Source: DASXRA01 sp963737425
GTDB lineage: Bacteria > Actinomycetota > Actinomycetes > Mycobacteriales > Jatrophihabitantaceae
Length of the DNA: 64,000 nucleotides
Reading direction: 5' to 3'
NCBI GenBank assembly: GCA_963737425.1
Contig: CAVTSX010000003.1
Span: forward strand, 248,001 to 312,000
Shown here: piece after piece, positions 48,684-57,323 of the stretch
Layout: each line of letters opens with the position of its first letter
How positions within the stretch are numbered: position 1 is the stretch's first letter
Program-made: the position numbers and the translations under genes
The notes under the pieces: model-generated
What the model was told of the DNA's origin: nothing
Seen by the model: only the letters and a program-made list of their open reading frames with translations
Database searches by the model: none

Positions 48684-49625
48684 CTAGAACAGGGCGTTGG
48701 CGAGCTCGCGCCGGGCGGAGGCGACGCGCGGCTCGTCCGGGCCGAGCAGGTCGAAGTAGTCGACGAGCCGGTCGCGCACGGCGTCGCGTTCGTCGCCCTT
48801 CGTCCGTTTCACGGCACGAAGCAGTCGGTCGAAGGCGCCACCGACGTCGCCGCCGGCAAGCGCGAAGTCGGCCGCCGCGAGCTGCGCCTCGATGTCGTCC
48901 GGGGAGCTGTCGGCGAGCGCGACCACCGACGGGTCGAGTTGCTCGACGCGCTGCAGCATGGCGACCTGGCGCAGGGCCAGCACAGCGTCGCTGTTTGCGG
49001 GCTCGGCGTCGAGAATCGCCTGGTAGCGCTGCTGGGCCAGCGCGAAGTCGCCGTCGGCGAGCGCCTTCTCGGCGTCGTCGAAGCGCGGATCGACCGGCAC
49101 CTCGGCCGGAACCGCCGGGTCGGCGGGCCCTTGGCCGGTGAGGTTCGCCTGCTCGGCTGCCTTGAGCACCGCGCCGACGAACTCGCGCACCTGCGGCTCG
49201 GGCAGCGCCCCCTGGAACCCCGGTACGAGCTGGCCGCCGATAACGGCGTACACGGTGGGGATGCTCTGCACCTGCAACGCCTGCGCGATACGGGGATTCG
49301 CCTCGGTGTCGATCTTCGCGAGGATCCACGAGCCGGCCGCCTCGGTGGCGAGCCGCTCGAGCACCGGCGAGAGCTGCTTGCACGGCTGGCACCAGTCGGC
49401 CCACAGATCGATCAGAACCGGGACCTGGAACGAGCGGTCGATGACCTCGGCCTGGAACGTGGCCTCGGTGACCTCGACGACGTATTCGCCGGCGGTGGGC
49501 GCCGGCGCCTCGGCAGCACGGGCCGCCGCATCTGAACGGGCCTTGACGGCGCCCAGATCGACAGCGCCGGCGAGGGCGGCGGACAGGGCGGGACTCGGCT
49601 GCTGCGCGGGGTTTCCAGGACGCAT
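48684..49625 (-). CDS. Thioredoxin-fold co-chaperone YbbN/CnoX type
   Basis: 313 residues. A thioredoxin domain (~45-160) carries the active-site pair in WADWCQPCKQL and the cis-Pro in IPTVYAV. A helical TPR-like part (~190-313) follows (DGDFALAQQRYQAIL). This is the CnoX/YbbN design of a tetratricopeptide protein with a redox domain, helping to guard proteins against oxidative damage. Length is typical for actinobacteria. Divergent from the crotonase gene across about 55 bases. Confidence 0.87.
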   Translation of the reverse strand: MRPGNPAQQPSPALSAALAGAVDLGAVKARSDAAARAAEAPAPTAGEYVVEVTEATFQAEVIDRSFQVPVLIDLWADWCQPCKQLSPVLERLATEAAGSWILAKIDTEANPRIAQALQVQSIPTVYAVIGGQLVPGFQGALPEPQVREFVGAVLKAAEQANLTGQGPADPAVPAEVPVDPRFDDAEKALADGDFALAQQRYQAILDAEPANSDAVLALRQVAMLQRVEQLDPSVVALADSSPDDIEAQLAAADFALAGGDVGGAFDRLLRAVKRTKGDERDAVRDRLVDYFDLLGPDEPRVASARRELANALF

Positions 49626-49681
49626 GCCTACAGTCTTTCAAACGTTGACAGGTCCGCGCCGCTGCGGTGAGGGTCAGTGTC

Positions 49682-50479
49682 GTGACCGTTCGCGTAGAGC
49701 GCAATGGCCCGGTGTGGACCGTCATCCTCGACCGGCCACACGTCCGTAATGCCGTCGACCGCGACACAACGACCCAACTCGTCGCGGCGTTTCGCGAATT
49801 CGACCGCGATCCGGGCGCGGATGTGGCCGTGCTGTGGGGCGCGGGAGGCACATTCTGCGCCGGTGCCGACCTGCAGGCCATCTCCCGCGGCGAGCCGAAC
49901 ACCCTAGATCCTGATCTCGGCGCCGATGCTCCGATGGGGCCCAGCCGACTCGATCTGGGCAAACCGGTGATTGCTGCGGTCAGCGGGCACGCCGTCGCCG
50001 GTGGGCTCGAACTCGCCCTCTGGTGCGACCTGCGCGTCGTCGAGGACGACGCCGTGCTCGGCGTGTTCTGCCGGCGCTGGGGCGTCCCGCTGATCGACGG
50101 CGGCACCGTTCGCCTGCCCCGCATCGTCGGACTCGGCCGGGCACTCGACCTCATTCTCACCGGGCGGGCGGTGCATGCGCAGGAGGCGCTGGCGATCGGG
50201 CTGGCCGATCGGGTCGTACCACCGGGGCAGGCTCGCGCGGTGGCCGAAGGCCTGGCCGCGCAGATCGCCGCCTTTCCGCAGGCGTGTGTGCGCTCGGATC
50301 GTCAGTCCGTCTATGACGGCTTGGGCGCCGACACACCGGCCGCGCTGTCGCGCGAGTTCGCGCTCGGGTTCGCCACCTTGCAAGCGGGTACGGACGCCGC
50401 GCGCTTCGTCGCCGGCGAGGGACGGGGCGGGCGCCGATCCGACGTCGCAGCCGACCCGCGAGCCGCCGCCGAGTCCTAG
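49682..50479 (+). CDS. Crotonase-family protein lacking one catalytic Glu
   Basis: 265 residues with a crotonase fold. Oxyanion segment is FCAGADLQAI, and the first Glu is present in AGGLELALW. At the second Glu position the segment reads GVFCRRWGVPLIDGG, which has Cys where hydratases have Glu. It is therefore unlikely to be a normal hydratase and may be an isomerase, hydrolase or other crotonase. GTG at 49682 is preceded by GGTGAGG; a GTG 15 bases upstream is possible. The PPOX gene follows after 9 bases. Confidence 0.82.
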   Translation: MTVRVERNGPVWTVILDRPHVRNAVDRDTTTQLVAAFREFDRDPGADVAVLWGAGGTFCAGADLQAISRGEPNTLDPDLGADAPMGPSRLDLGKPVIAAVSGHAVAGGLELALWCDLRVVEDDAVLGVFCRRWGVPLIDGGTVRLPRIVGLGRALDLILTGRAVHAQEALAIGLADRVVPPGQARAVAEGLAAQIAAFPQACVRSDRQSVYDGLGADTPAALSREFALGFATLQAGTDAARFVAGEGRGGRRSDVAADPRAAAES

Positions 50480-50488
50480 GGTCAGCGC

Positions 50489-50914
50489 ATGACAGCTCTT
50501 CCAGACGATGTCCGCACCCTGCTCACCAGCGGGAAGCTCGCGCACCTGGTCACGATCAACCCCGACGGCAGCCCGCAAGTCTCCATCGTGTGGGTCGGCC
50601 TCGACGGCGACGAGATCGTCAGCGGGCACATGATCGACCGGCGCAAGCTACGCAATGTGCGCCGCGATCCCCGCGTCGCGATCTCGCTCGAGGCGGGCAG
50701 CCCGCCGGGCACGATGCTCGCCGAATATCTCGTCGTGCACGGCACGGCGCGCGTGGTCGAGGGCGGCGCGGCCGGCCTGCTGCGGGGGCTCGGCAAGGTG
50801 TACGTCGGCCCGGACTTCGACTTCCCGGTGCCCGACGACCCCGACGCGGGCTGGATCCTGCGGGTGAGCGTCGACCGGATCGGCGGCCACGGTCCATGGG
50901 CTCCGCCGCAATAA
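50489..50914 (+). CDS. PPOX-class (F420-dependent type) flavin/deazaflavin oxidoreductase
   Basis: 141-residue split-barrel protein. LAHLVTINPDGSPQVSIVWVGLDGDEIV near the start and RKLRNVRRDPRVAISLE are typical of the actinobacterial F420/FMN-binding PPOX family. It probably transfers hydride from reduced F420 or flavin to a small substrate, unknown here. It is 9 bases after the crotonase and likely co-transcribed. Confidence 0.8.
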   Translation: MTALPDDVRTLLTSGKLAHLVTINPDGSPQVSIVWVGLDGDEIVSGHMIDRRKLRNVRRDPRVAISLEAGSPPGTMLAEYLVVHGTARVVEGGAAGLLRGLGKVYVGPDFDFPVPDDPDAGWILRVSVDRIGGHGPWAPPQ

Positions 50915-51019
50915 CGACCACCTGCCGGCCGATCCACCCGGCGCAGAGCCACTTTTCTGCCGCATGCCCGCAAGGTCGCGTTCACCCGCTCGTCGCAGTG
51001 CGCCCCTACGTTCTCGACC

Positions 51020-52600
51020 ATGGCCGACCACGATCCAGACACCACACCCAGCGGACTCAGCCGCCGGCAGGCTCTCGGCCTGCTCGGCGGCGCCGGAGCC
51101 ATCGCGGCCATCCCGCTGCTGGGCACCGGCACCGCCGCCGCAGAGTCGCCCGCGTTTCATCCCCGGCCGACATCCTCCGGGGCGCCACCGGTGCAAGGTC
51201 TGCACCTGACGTTCGGCCCTGATCCGGCCAGCCAGATGGTCGCGTCATGGATCACCGACGGTGCCGTTCGCAATCCTCGGGTGCTGTACGGAACGCTGGA
51301 GCACGGCTTCGGCGCATCCACCGAAGCCCATACTCAGACGTATGTCGACGGCAATTCGGGGCGCACCGTCTTCATCCACCATGCGCTGATGTCTCTGCTG
51401 CGTCCCGGCACGGATTACCTGTATGCCGTGCAGCACGACGGCGCCCATCCCGACAGCGGCACCTTCCGCACGGCGCCGCGCGGCCGGATGCCGTTCACGT
51501 TCACCAGCTTCGGCGACCAGTCCGCGCCGCAGGTGTCCTGGGCGGCGGACGGCACCGTCGGCCTGGACGCCAATTCCTCACCTGCGACCAAGGACATCGT
51601 CACCGGCATCGAAACGGTCGCGCCGCTGTTCCACCTCCTCAACGGCGACCTGTGCTACGCCAACCTCGACGTCGATCGGGTGCGCACGTGGAACAACTTC
51701 TTCACCAACAACACCCGCTCGGCCCGTTTCCGGGCCTGGATGCCCGCCGCGGGCAACCATGAGATCGAGCGAGCGAACGGGCCGATCGGCCTTGACGCCT
51801 ACCAGACCTATTTCGCCCTGCCGTCCACCGATTCCGACTCCGAGCTGCGCAACCTCTGGTACGCGTTCACCGCCGGATCGGTGCGCGTGATCGTCCTGCA
51901 AAACGACGACAACTGCCTGCAGGACGGCGGTGACGTCTACGTCAACGGCTACTCCGGCGGGCGGCAACTGGCCTTCCTGGAAAGGGAATTGCGGGCTGCC
52001 CGCACATCTGGCGACATCGACTGGATCGTTGTCGCGATGCATCAGGTGATGATCAGTTCGGCGGACTTCAACGGTTCCGACCTCGGGCTGCGCCAGAAGT
52101 ACGGGCCGCTCTTCGACAGGTACGGCGTCGATCTCGTCGTGTGCGGTCACGAGCACCACTACGAACGTTCGCTCGCCGTCCGCGGCGTCGTGCCGGGCAG
52201 CGAGACGCTGACGCCGAACCCGGTTTCGTCGGCCACCGAGGTCATCGACACGACGCAGGGCACGGTGCACATGGTGCTCGGCGGCGGTGGCGTCTCCGGT
52301 ACCTCGAATCAGACGTTCTACCAGGACGGCTCGGCGAAGGTCATCACGGCGGTCTCGGCGACTGCCGGCTCGAACGGCAAGCGCACGCCCACCTACGTCA
52401 AGGAGCAGGCGGTCTGGTCGGGGGTGCGCGACAGCGAACACCCTTATGGATTCGCAGCATTCACTGTCGATCCAGGGCGGCATCCCGGCGACGTGACCAG
52501 CCTTTCCGTGACGTACTACAACGTGAACAAGCCCCACGGCGACCTGTCGGTGTTCGAGACGTTCACGATGCAACGCCGCCGCTCAGACGGAGGCCGCTAG
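51020..52600 (+). CDS. Tat-exported purple acid phosphatase-like metallophosphoesterase
   Basis: 526 residues. A twin-arginine signal (LSRRQALGLLGGAGAIAAIP) is followed by a fibronectin-like N-terminal domain (~55-150) and the metallophosphatase domain. Metal ligands are seen in FTSFGDQS, LNGDLCYANL, AGNHEIE, VAMHQ and CGHEHHYER. The arrangement matches bacterial purple acid phosphatases that act outside the membrane on phosphate esters. The Tyr in LCYANL matches the colour-giving Tyr. A convergent mutase gene follows after a spacer holding a palindromic repeat. Confidence 0.9.
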   Translation: MADHDPDTTPSGLSRRQALGLLGGAGAIAAIPLLGTGTAAAESPAFHPRPTSSGAPPVQGLHLTFGPDPASQMVASWITDGAVRNPRVLYGTLEHGFGASTEAHTQTYVDGNSGRTVFIHHALMSLLRPGTDYLYAVQHDGAHPDSGTFRTAPRGRMPFTFTSFGDQSAPQVSWAADGTVGLDANSSPATKDIVTGIETVAPLFHLLNGDLCYANLDVDRVRTWNNFFTNNTRSARFRAWMPAAGNHEIERANGPIGLDAYQTYFALPSTDSDSELRNLWYAFTAGSVRVIVLQNDDNCLQDGGDVYVNGYSGGRQLAFLERELRAARTSGDIDWIVVAMHQVMISSADFNGSDLGLRQKYGPLFDRYGVDLVVCGHEHHYERSLAVRGVVPGSETLTPNPVSSATEVIDTTQGTVHMVLGGGGVSGTSNQTFYQDGSAKVITAVSATAGSNGKRTPTYVKEQAVWSGVRDSEHPYGFAAFTVDPGRHPGDVTSLSVTYYNVNKPHGDLSVFETFTMQRRRSDGGR

Positions 52601-52646
52601 CGGGCCGGTCGACGGCATCCGCGCGCGATCCACACCTGGGACGGCT

Positions 52647-52720
52647 CGCCTCGCGGTGGGTGGGCACTTGTGCGCTGGGTGGGCGCTTATGAGTGCCCAC
52701 CTGCGGCACAACTGCCCACC
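52647..52720 (-). repeat. Dispersed nested-palindrome element, copy B
   Basis: Reverse-oriented copy of the 76-base element at 27735-27810, 74 bases long, about 68 positions identical by hand alignment. The core is GGTGGGCACT-CATA-AGCGCCCACC; two differences from copy A convert perfect pairs into G-T wobble pairs in one reading, so stem pairing is kept. It lies between the convergent phosphatase and mutase genes, where a terminator would be useful. Confidence 0.8.
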
Positions 52721-52807
52721 GACGGACGCGGACCGAGTACGGCAGCGGACCGGGCAGGCACGACAGCTCGTCCCGCAAACGCCCCGCCGATCGCTAGTGT
52801 CCTGACA

Positions 52808-54487
52808 CTAGAAGCTCACCGGCTCGCGGTACTCGCCCCAGAGCGGGCGCAACGCATTGCAGATCTCGCCAAGCGTGGCCTCTGCGCGAGCCGCCTCGAG
52901 CATCGGCGGCACGGTGTTCTGATCGGTCTTTGCCGCCTCGACCATTCGGGCGAGCGCGGCGTCGACGGCACCTTGGTCTCGGGCGGCCCGCCGCTGCGCG
53001 ACGAGATCCCGCTGCTCGAGTTCGACCTCGTGCGACACACGCAAGATCTCGAGCTCGTCGCCCACGTCACCGGTGAGCGTGTTGACGCCCACCACGCGCT
53101 TGTCGCCCTTCTCCAGGGCAACCTGATAGGCGAACGCGCTGTCGGCGATCTCGGTGATGAACCAGCCGTCCTCGATGCCGCGCAGAAGTCCGGCCGTGAT
53201 CGAACCGTCGCCGCCAAGGTCGCGGATGCGCTCGAAGATCTTCTCCGCCTCGGCTTCGATCCGGTCGGTCAGCGCCTCGACGTACCACGAACCACCGAGC
53301 GGGTCGGCGACGTTGAGCACGCCGGTCTCTTCGGCGACCACCTGCTGGGTACGCAGTGCGATCTGCGCGGCCTTCGCGGACGGCAGGGCCAGCACCTCGT
53401 CCAGGGCGTTGGTGTGCAGCGAGTTCGTGCCACCGAGCACCGCCGCCATCGCCTCGACGGCGGTACGCACGATGTTGTTGTCGGGCTGCTGCGCCGTGAG
53501 TGAGACGCCCGCTGTCTGCGTGTGGAAGCGCAGCGAGAGTGCCTTGTCGGTCTTCGCCCCGTACACCTCGCGCAGCCAGCGCGCCCAGATGCGCCGCGCC
53601 GCGCGGAACTTGGCGATCTCCTCGAAGAAGTCGATGTGCGCGTCGAAGAAGAACGACAGTCCCGGTGCGAACTGCTCGATGTCCAGACCGCGCGATAGCC
53701 CGAGTTCGACATATCCGAAACCGTCCGCGAGCGTGAACGCAAGCTCCTGCGCGGCGGTCGCCCCGGCCTCGCGGATGTGGTAGCCCGACACCGACAGCGG
53801 CTTGTACGCGGGGATCCCGTGCGCCACGTACTCCATCAGGTCGCCGATCAGCTTCAGGTGCGGCTCGGGCGGATAGATCCACTCCTTCTGCGCGATGTAC
53901 TCCTTGAAGATGTCGGTCTGCAGGGTTCCGTTGAGCCGGCTGATGTCGGCGCCCTGACGTTCGGCGGCGACCACGTACATGCAGAACACCGGCACCGCCG
54001 GCCCGCTGATCGTCATCGACGTTGTAGTCGCAGCCAGATCGATGCCGTCGAAGAGCACGTCCATGTCGGCGGCGGAGTCGATCGCCACACCGCAGTGCCC
54101 GACCTCGCCGAGTGAGCGCGGATCGTCGGAGTCGCGGCCCATCAGCGTGGGCATGTCGAATGCCACCGACAGCCCGCCGCCGCCCTCGGCGAGGATCATC
54201 TTGTACCGCTCGTTGGTCTGCTGCGCATTGCCGAAACCCGCGAACTGCCTGATCGTCCACGGCTTGCCCCGGTAGCCGGTCGGGTGGATGCCGCGCGTGA
54301 ACGGGTACTCACCCGGCCAGCCGATGCGCTCGAAGCGATCATCGGCAGTGGTCGGCCCGTACAACGGCTCGACATCGACGCCGGACAAGGTGGTGAAGTC
54401 GCGGTCCTGAATCCGACCCTCGGCATCGGCGGCTTGGTAGCGCTGCCGCCAGCGTTCGCGGCCTGCGGAAATGTCGTCGGCGTCCAT
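52808..54487 (-). CDS. icmA: Isobutyryl-CoA mutase-type acyl-CoA mutase large subunit
   Basis: 559 residues: the substrate-binding half of a coenzyme B12-dependent acyl-CoA mutase with no B12 domain. The two residues that set specificity are Phe82 (RQFAGFG) and Gln200 (EYIAQKEW). Methylmalonyl-CoA mutase has Tyr and Arg at these sites and isobutyryl-CoA mutase has Phe and Gln at the same spacing (118), so interconversion of isobutyryl- and n-butyryl-CoA is expected. No small B12-binding subunit is in the window. The ATG is chosen over a GTG 12 bases upstream. A 22-bp palindrome sits 48 bases upstream. Confidence 0.82.
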   Translation of the reverse strand: MDADDISAGRERWRQRYQAADAEGRIQDRDFTTLSGVDVEPLYGPTTADDRFERIGWPGEYPFTRGIHPTGYRGKPWTIRQFAGFGNAQQTNERYKMILAEGGGGLSVAFDMPTLMGRDSDDPRSLGEVGHCGVAIDSAADMDVLFDGIDLAATTTSMTISGPAVPVFCMYVVAAERQGADISRLNGTLQTDIFKEYIAQKEWIYPPEPHLKLIGDLMEYVAHGIPAYKPLSVSGYHIREAGATAAQELAFTLADGFGYVELGLSRGLDIEQFAPGLSFFFDAHIDFFEEIAKFRAARRIWARWLREVYGAKTDKALSLRFHTQTAGVSLTAQQPDNNIVRTAVEAMAAVLGGTNSLHTNALDEVLALPSAKAAQIALRTQQVVAEETGVLNVADPLGGSWYVEALTDRIEAEAEKIFERIRDLGGDGSITAGLLRGIEDGWFITEIADSAFAYQVALEKGDKRVVGVNTLTGDVGDELEILRVSHEVELEQRDLVAQRRAARDQGAVDAALARMVEAAKTDQNTVPPMLEAARAEATLGEICNALRPLWGEYREPVSF

Positions 54488-54534
54488 AGCGGCAGGCACC
54501 GGCCCTTCGTCGGCGGGAATTGCTTGCCGCCCAG

Positions 54535-54556
54535 ATTACTAGGACGTCCTAGTAAT
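54535..54556. promoter_or_regulatory. Perfect 22-bp palindrome upstream of the mutase gene
   Basis: ATTACTAGGAC followed by its exact reverse complement (GTCCTAGTAAT), 48 bases before the mutase start and just after the aldo/keto reductase stop. The size and two-fold symmetry fit an operator for a dimeric TetR- or GntR-like repressor responding to acyl-CoA. No regulator is adjacent, and it is too AT-rich in its ends to look like a terminator. Confidence 0.6.
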
Positions 54557-54558
54557 TG

Positions 54559-55428
54559 CTAAGACGCAGCGGCGGTGAGGTCTGCCACCTGCGAATCGGT
54601 GAGCGCGATGCTCGCGGCGGCCACGTTCTCGTCCAGGTGGGCAACCTTCGATGTGCCGGGAATCGGCAGAACGACCGGTGAGATCGCGAGCAGCCACGCG
54701 AGGGCAACCTGTGCGGGTGTCGCCCCGGTCGCCTGCACGACCGCGTCGACCGGGCCGCCGGGCGCTGCCAACTTGCCGTTGGCGATCGGGAACCACGGGA
54801 TGAACCCGATGCCCTGCTCGGTGCAGTAGTCGAGCACGTCGGCCGACTTGCGGTATGTGAGGTTGTGCAGGTTCTGCACCGTGACGATCTCGGTGATCTT
54901 GCGAGCCTGCTCGATCTCCCGGACGCTCACCTCGGAGAGCCCGACGGCAGCGATCTTGCCCTCGCTCTGCAAGGCCCGCAGTTCGCCGAGTTGGTCGGCG
55001 AGTGGCACCTGCGGGTCGATGCGATGCAGCTGGAACAGGTCGATGCGCTCGAGGCGAAGGCGGCGAAGGCTCATCTCGACTTCCTGGCGCAGATATTCGG
55101 GCCGACCCACGGAGTGCCACTCCCCCGGTCCGGTGCGCACGAGCCCCGCCTTCGTGGCAATGAGCACGTGGTCCGGGTACGGGTAGAGCGCGTCGCGCAG
55201 GATTTCCTCACTCACGTAGGGCCCGTACGAGTCGGCGGTGTCGATCAGATCGACACCGAGCTCGACTGCGCGGCGCACAACCCGAATGCACTCGTCGCGG
55301 TCGGCCGGCTCACCCCAGATGCCTTCGCCGGTCAACTGCATCGCGCCGAAGCCGAGACGGTGCACCGGCTTGCCACCGATCGAGAACGTGCCGGATGTGT
55401 GAGCCGAGGTCATGGTTGTGTCGGACAA
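54559..55428 (-). CDS. Aldo/keto reductase
   Basis: 289-residue TIM-barrel NADPH oxidoreductase. The catalytic tetrad is visible: Asp and Tyr in DTADSYGP, Lys in IATKAGL, His in FQLHRID. C-terminal NADP-binding signature VVLPIPGTSKVAHLDEN is present. The TTG at 55428 is chosen because GGGAG lies 5 bases upstream; the ATG 15 bases inside lacks a ribosome site. Substrate unknown. Upstream is a palindrome-rich spacer shared with the divergent S66 peptidase gene. Confidence 0.88.
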   Translation of the reverse strand: MSDTTMTSAHTSGTFSIGGKPVHRLGFGAMQLTGEGIWGEPADRDECIRVVRRAVELGVDLIDTADSYGPYVSEEILRDALYPYPDHVLIATKAGLVRTGPGEWHSVGRPEYLRQEVEMSLRRLRLERIDLFQLHRIDPQVPLADQLGELRALQSEGKIAAVGLSEVSVREIEQARKITEIVTVQNLHNLTYRKSADVLDYCTEQGIGFIPWFPIANGKLAAPGGPVDAVVQATGATPAQVALAWLLAISPVVLPIPGTSKVAHLDENVAAASIALTDSQVADLTAAAS

Positions 55429-55452
55429 GGTAACTCCCGATGGATGATGCCG

Positions 55453-55476
55453 GACAATTGTCAATGCAACACATTG
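55453..55476. promoter_or_regulatory. Overlapping palindromes between aldo/keto reductase and S66 genes
   Basis: GACAATTGTC (10-bp perfect palindrome) directly adjoins CAATG-caaca-CATTG, an inverted repeat. On the minus strand the junction reads TTGACA, a perfect -35 hexamer, 31 bases before the reductase TTG. I could not find a convincing -10. The region probably holds divergent promoter and operator. Confidence 0.4.
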
Positions 55477-55570
55477 CTCCTGCCTGGTGCTTCCCGCCTC
55501 GCTGGGTCGCGAAACAATCCCATCCGATAATCCATGGCCGAGACGCCTGCGAAACGCGAAGATCGCGGGC

Positions 55571-56605
55571 ATGTCGTTGATCAGGCCGCAGGCCTTGCAG
55601 CGAGGTGACACGCTCGCGGTGATCTCGTTGTCGTCAGGTGCGTCCGCGGCCCTGCCGCAGCGCCACGAGACCGGAAAGGGGCAGCTGGCCGAGACGTTCG
55701 GCGTGACCGTGATCGAGACGCCGAACGCGTTGCGCGACAGCGCGTGGTTGCACGACAACCCAGAGGCTCGCGCCGACGACCTGCACTGGGCGCTGGCCAA
55801 CGACGACGTCGCGGGCATCATCACGACGCTCGGCGGCGAGGAATCCATCCGCACGGTGCCCTACCTCAACCTCGACCTGATCCGCGCGCACCCCAAGGTA
55901 TTCATGGGTTTCTCCGACAGCACCGTGCAGCACCTGGTCAATCGCGCGGCGGGCGTTGTCAGCTTTCACGGCCCGAGCCTGCTTACCGGGTTCGCCGAGA
56001 ACGGCGGCATCCACCCGTTCGTCGAGAAGGCCGTCCGGCAGGCGGTTTTCACGCCGCTGCCGTTCGAACTGTCGGCGGCCGCGGAGTGGACGGAGGAATT
56101 CCTCGACTGGGGCAACCCGGCGCTTGCCACTCGGCGGCGGCGATGGTGGCCGAACCCGGGCTGGGCGTGGCTACAGGGAGATCAGGCCGTCACCGGCGAG
56201 TTGATCGGCGGCAGCGGCGAGATCCTCGAGATGTCGAAGGGATCCGGAATCTGGCCCGTCGACGAGGCCTGGGACGGCGCAGTGCTCCTGCTCGAGACGT
56301 GCGAGGAGGTACCGCCACCACAGACCGTCAAGCACTGGCTGCGCAACTATCACGCCATCGGCGTGCTGGACCGGATCGGTGCGCTGCTGATCGCCCGGCC
56401 GATGGGCTACACCATGCAGGCGACGTTCGAGTTGTGGGACGCAGTGTCGCTGGTGCTCAGCGAGGCTGGACGGCCAGACCTGCCAGTGGTCGCGAACGTC
56501 GACTTCGGGCACACCGACCCAGCGGGAGTGCTGCCACTTGGGTGTAATGCCCGCGTCGATCCGGTGAACAGGACGATCACCGTCGTCGACGCGGGCGTCA
56601 ACTAG
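55571..56605 (+). CDS. S66-family LD-carboxypeptidase / MccF-like hydrolase
   Basis: 344 residues. The nucleophile Ser is in MGFSDSTVQHL (S66 elbow), with Glu in LLLETCEE and His in VDFGHTDP as the remaining triad. The N-terminal domain holds GGEESIRTVPYL. S66 enzymes cut L,D- or acyl-amide bonds in murein peptides or microcin-type toxins. The missing signal peptide argues for a cytoplasmic recycling or self-protection role. ATG at 55571 is chosen from the family start (RPQALQRGDTLAVISLS). Confidence 0.87.
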   Translation: MSLIRPQALQRGDTLAVISLSSGASAALPQRHETGKGQLAETFGVTVIETPNALRDSAWLHDNPEARADDLHWALANDDVAGIITTLGGEESIRTVPYLNLDLIRAHPKVFMGFSDSTVQHLVNRAAGVVSFHGPSLLTGFAENGGIHPFVEKAVRQAVFTPLPFELSAAAEWTEEFLDWGNPALATRRRRWWPNPGWAWLQGDQAVTGELIGGSGEILEMSKGSGIWPVDEAWDGAVLLLETCEEVPPPQTVKHWLRNYHAIGVLDRIGALLIARPMGYTMQATFELWDAVSLVLSEAGRPDLPVVANVDFGHTDPAGVLPLGCNARVDPVNRTITVVDAGVN

Positions 56606-56751
56606 CTCAACATTGCCGCGCAGTGGACCCACGACCACCGACGGACTCGAGCCCGTCAGACTGTTCAACGAACCGGAGCCGGAGTGGTCACGCAGGTTCT
56701 GGCGTATTTGATGCCCAGGCTCGCTAAGTTCCCGATCGACCGATCTACCCG

Positions 56752-57267
56752 TCAACTCGCGAAGTCATCGGCGTCGAGCCGGAGCCTTCGCAAGACGGTG
56801 AACAGGCGGCCGAGGTCCGCCTCATCGAGCGTGCCGAGCCCGAACCGGGCTTCGTTCAGGACCGCGGTGGCATCGTTTGCCACCCGCCGCCCGTCGTCGG
56901 TGATCACCGCGAGAGTGCCCCGCCCGTCGCGCGGATTCGGCTCGCGACGCACCAGACCCGCCGCCTCGAGCCGGTCGATCACGTTCGTCACCGAGGTCGC
57001 ATGCACCTGCAGGCGCTCGCCGACCTTCGACAACGGCAGGGATCCGTCCTTCGAGAAAGTCAGCAATACCAAGGCCTCGTAGCGGCTGAAGGTGATGCCA
57101 TAGGGGCGCAGCAGCCCGTCGAGCCCCGCGATCAGGATCTGCTGCGCGCGCATGATCGAGGTCACGGCGCGCATCGCGGCGTAGACGTCGGCTGGCTCGT
57201 CAGGCCAGTGGCGCGCCCAGAGCTCGGCTGCACGCTCGATCGGGTCGAAGGCGAGCGGGGTCGGCAT
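56752..57267 (-). CDS. MarR-family transcriptional regulator
   Basis: 171 residues. Winged-helix DNA-binding domain at about residues 55-125: recognition part LSKVGERLQVHATSVTNVIDRLEAAGLVRRE and wing GRGTLAVITDDG. Helical dimer ends precede and follow. It is divergent from the glutaryl-CoA dehydrogenase gene across 56 bases, so it may control that gene. The 56-base spacer shows no obvious palindrome. Ligand unknown. Confidence 0.9.
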   Translation of the reverse strand: MPTPLAFDPIERAAELWARHWPDEPADVYAAMRAVTSIMRAQQILIAGLDGLLRPYGITFSRYEALVLLTFSKDGSLPLSKVGERLQVHATSVTNVIDRLEAAGLVRREPNPRDGRGTLAVITDDGRRVANDATAVLNEARFGLGTLDEADLGRLFTVLRRLRLDADDFAS

Positions 57268-57323
57268 CCACGCAGGGTATTCGGCTCCCGATCCCCCGCG
57301 ATGATGCGCGTAGCCTCTGGCCC

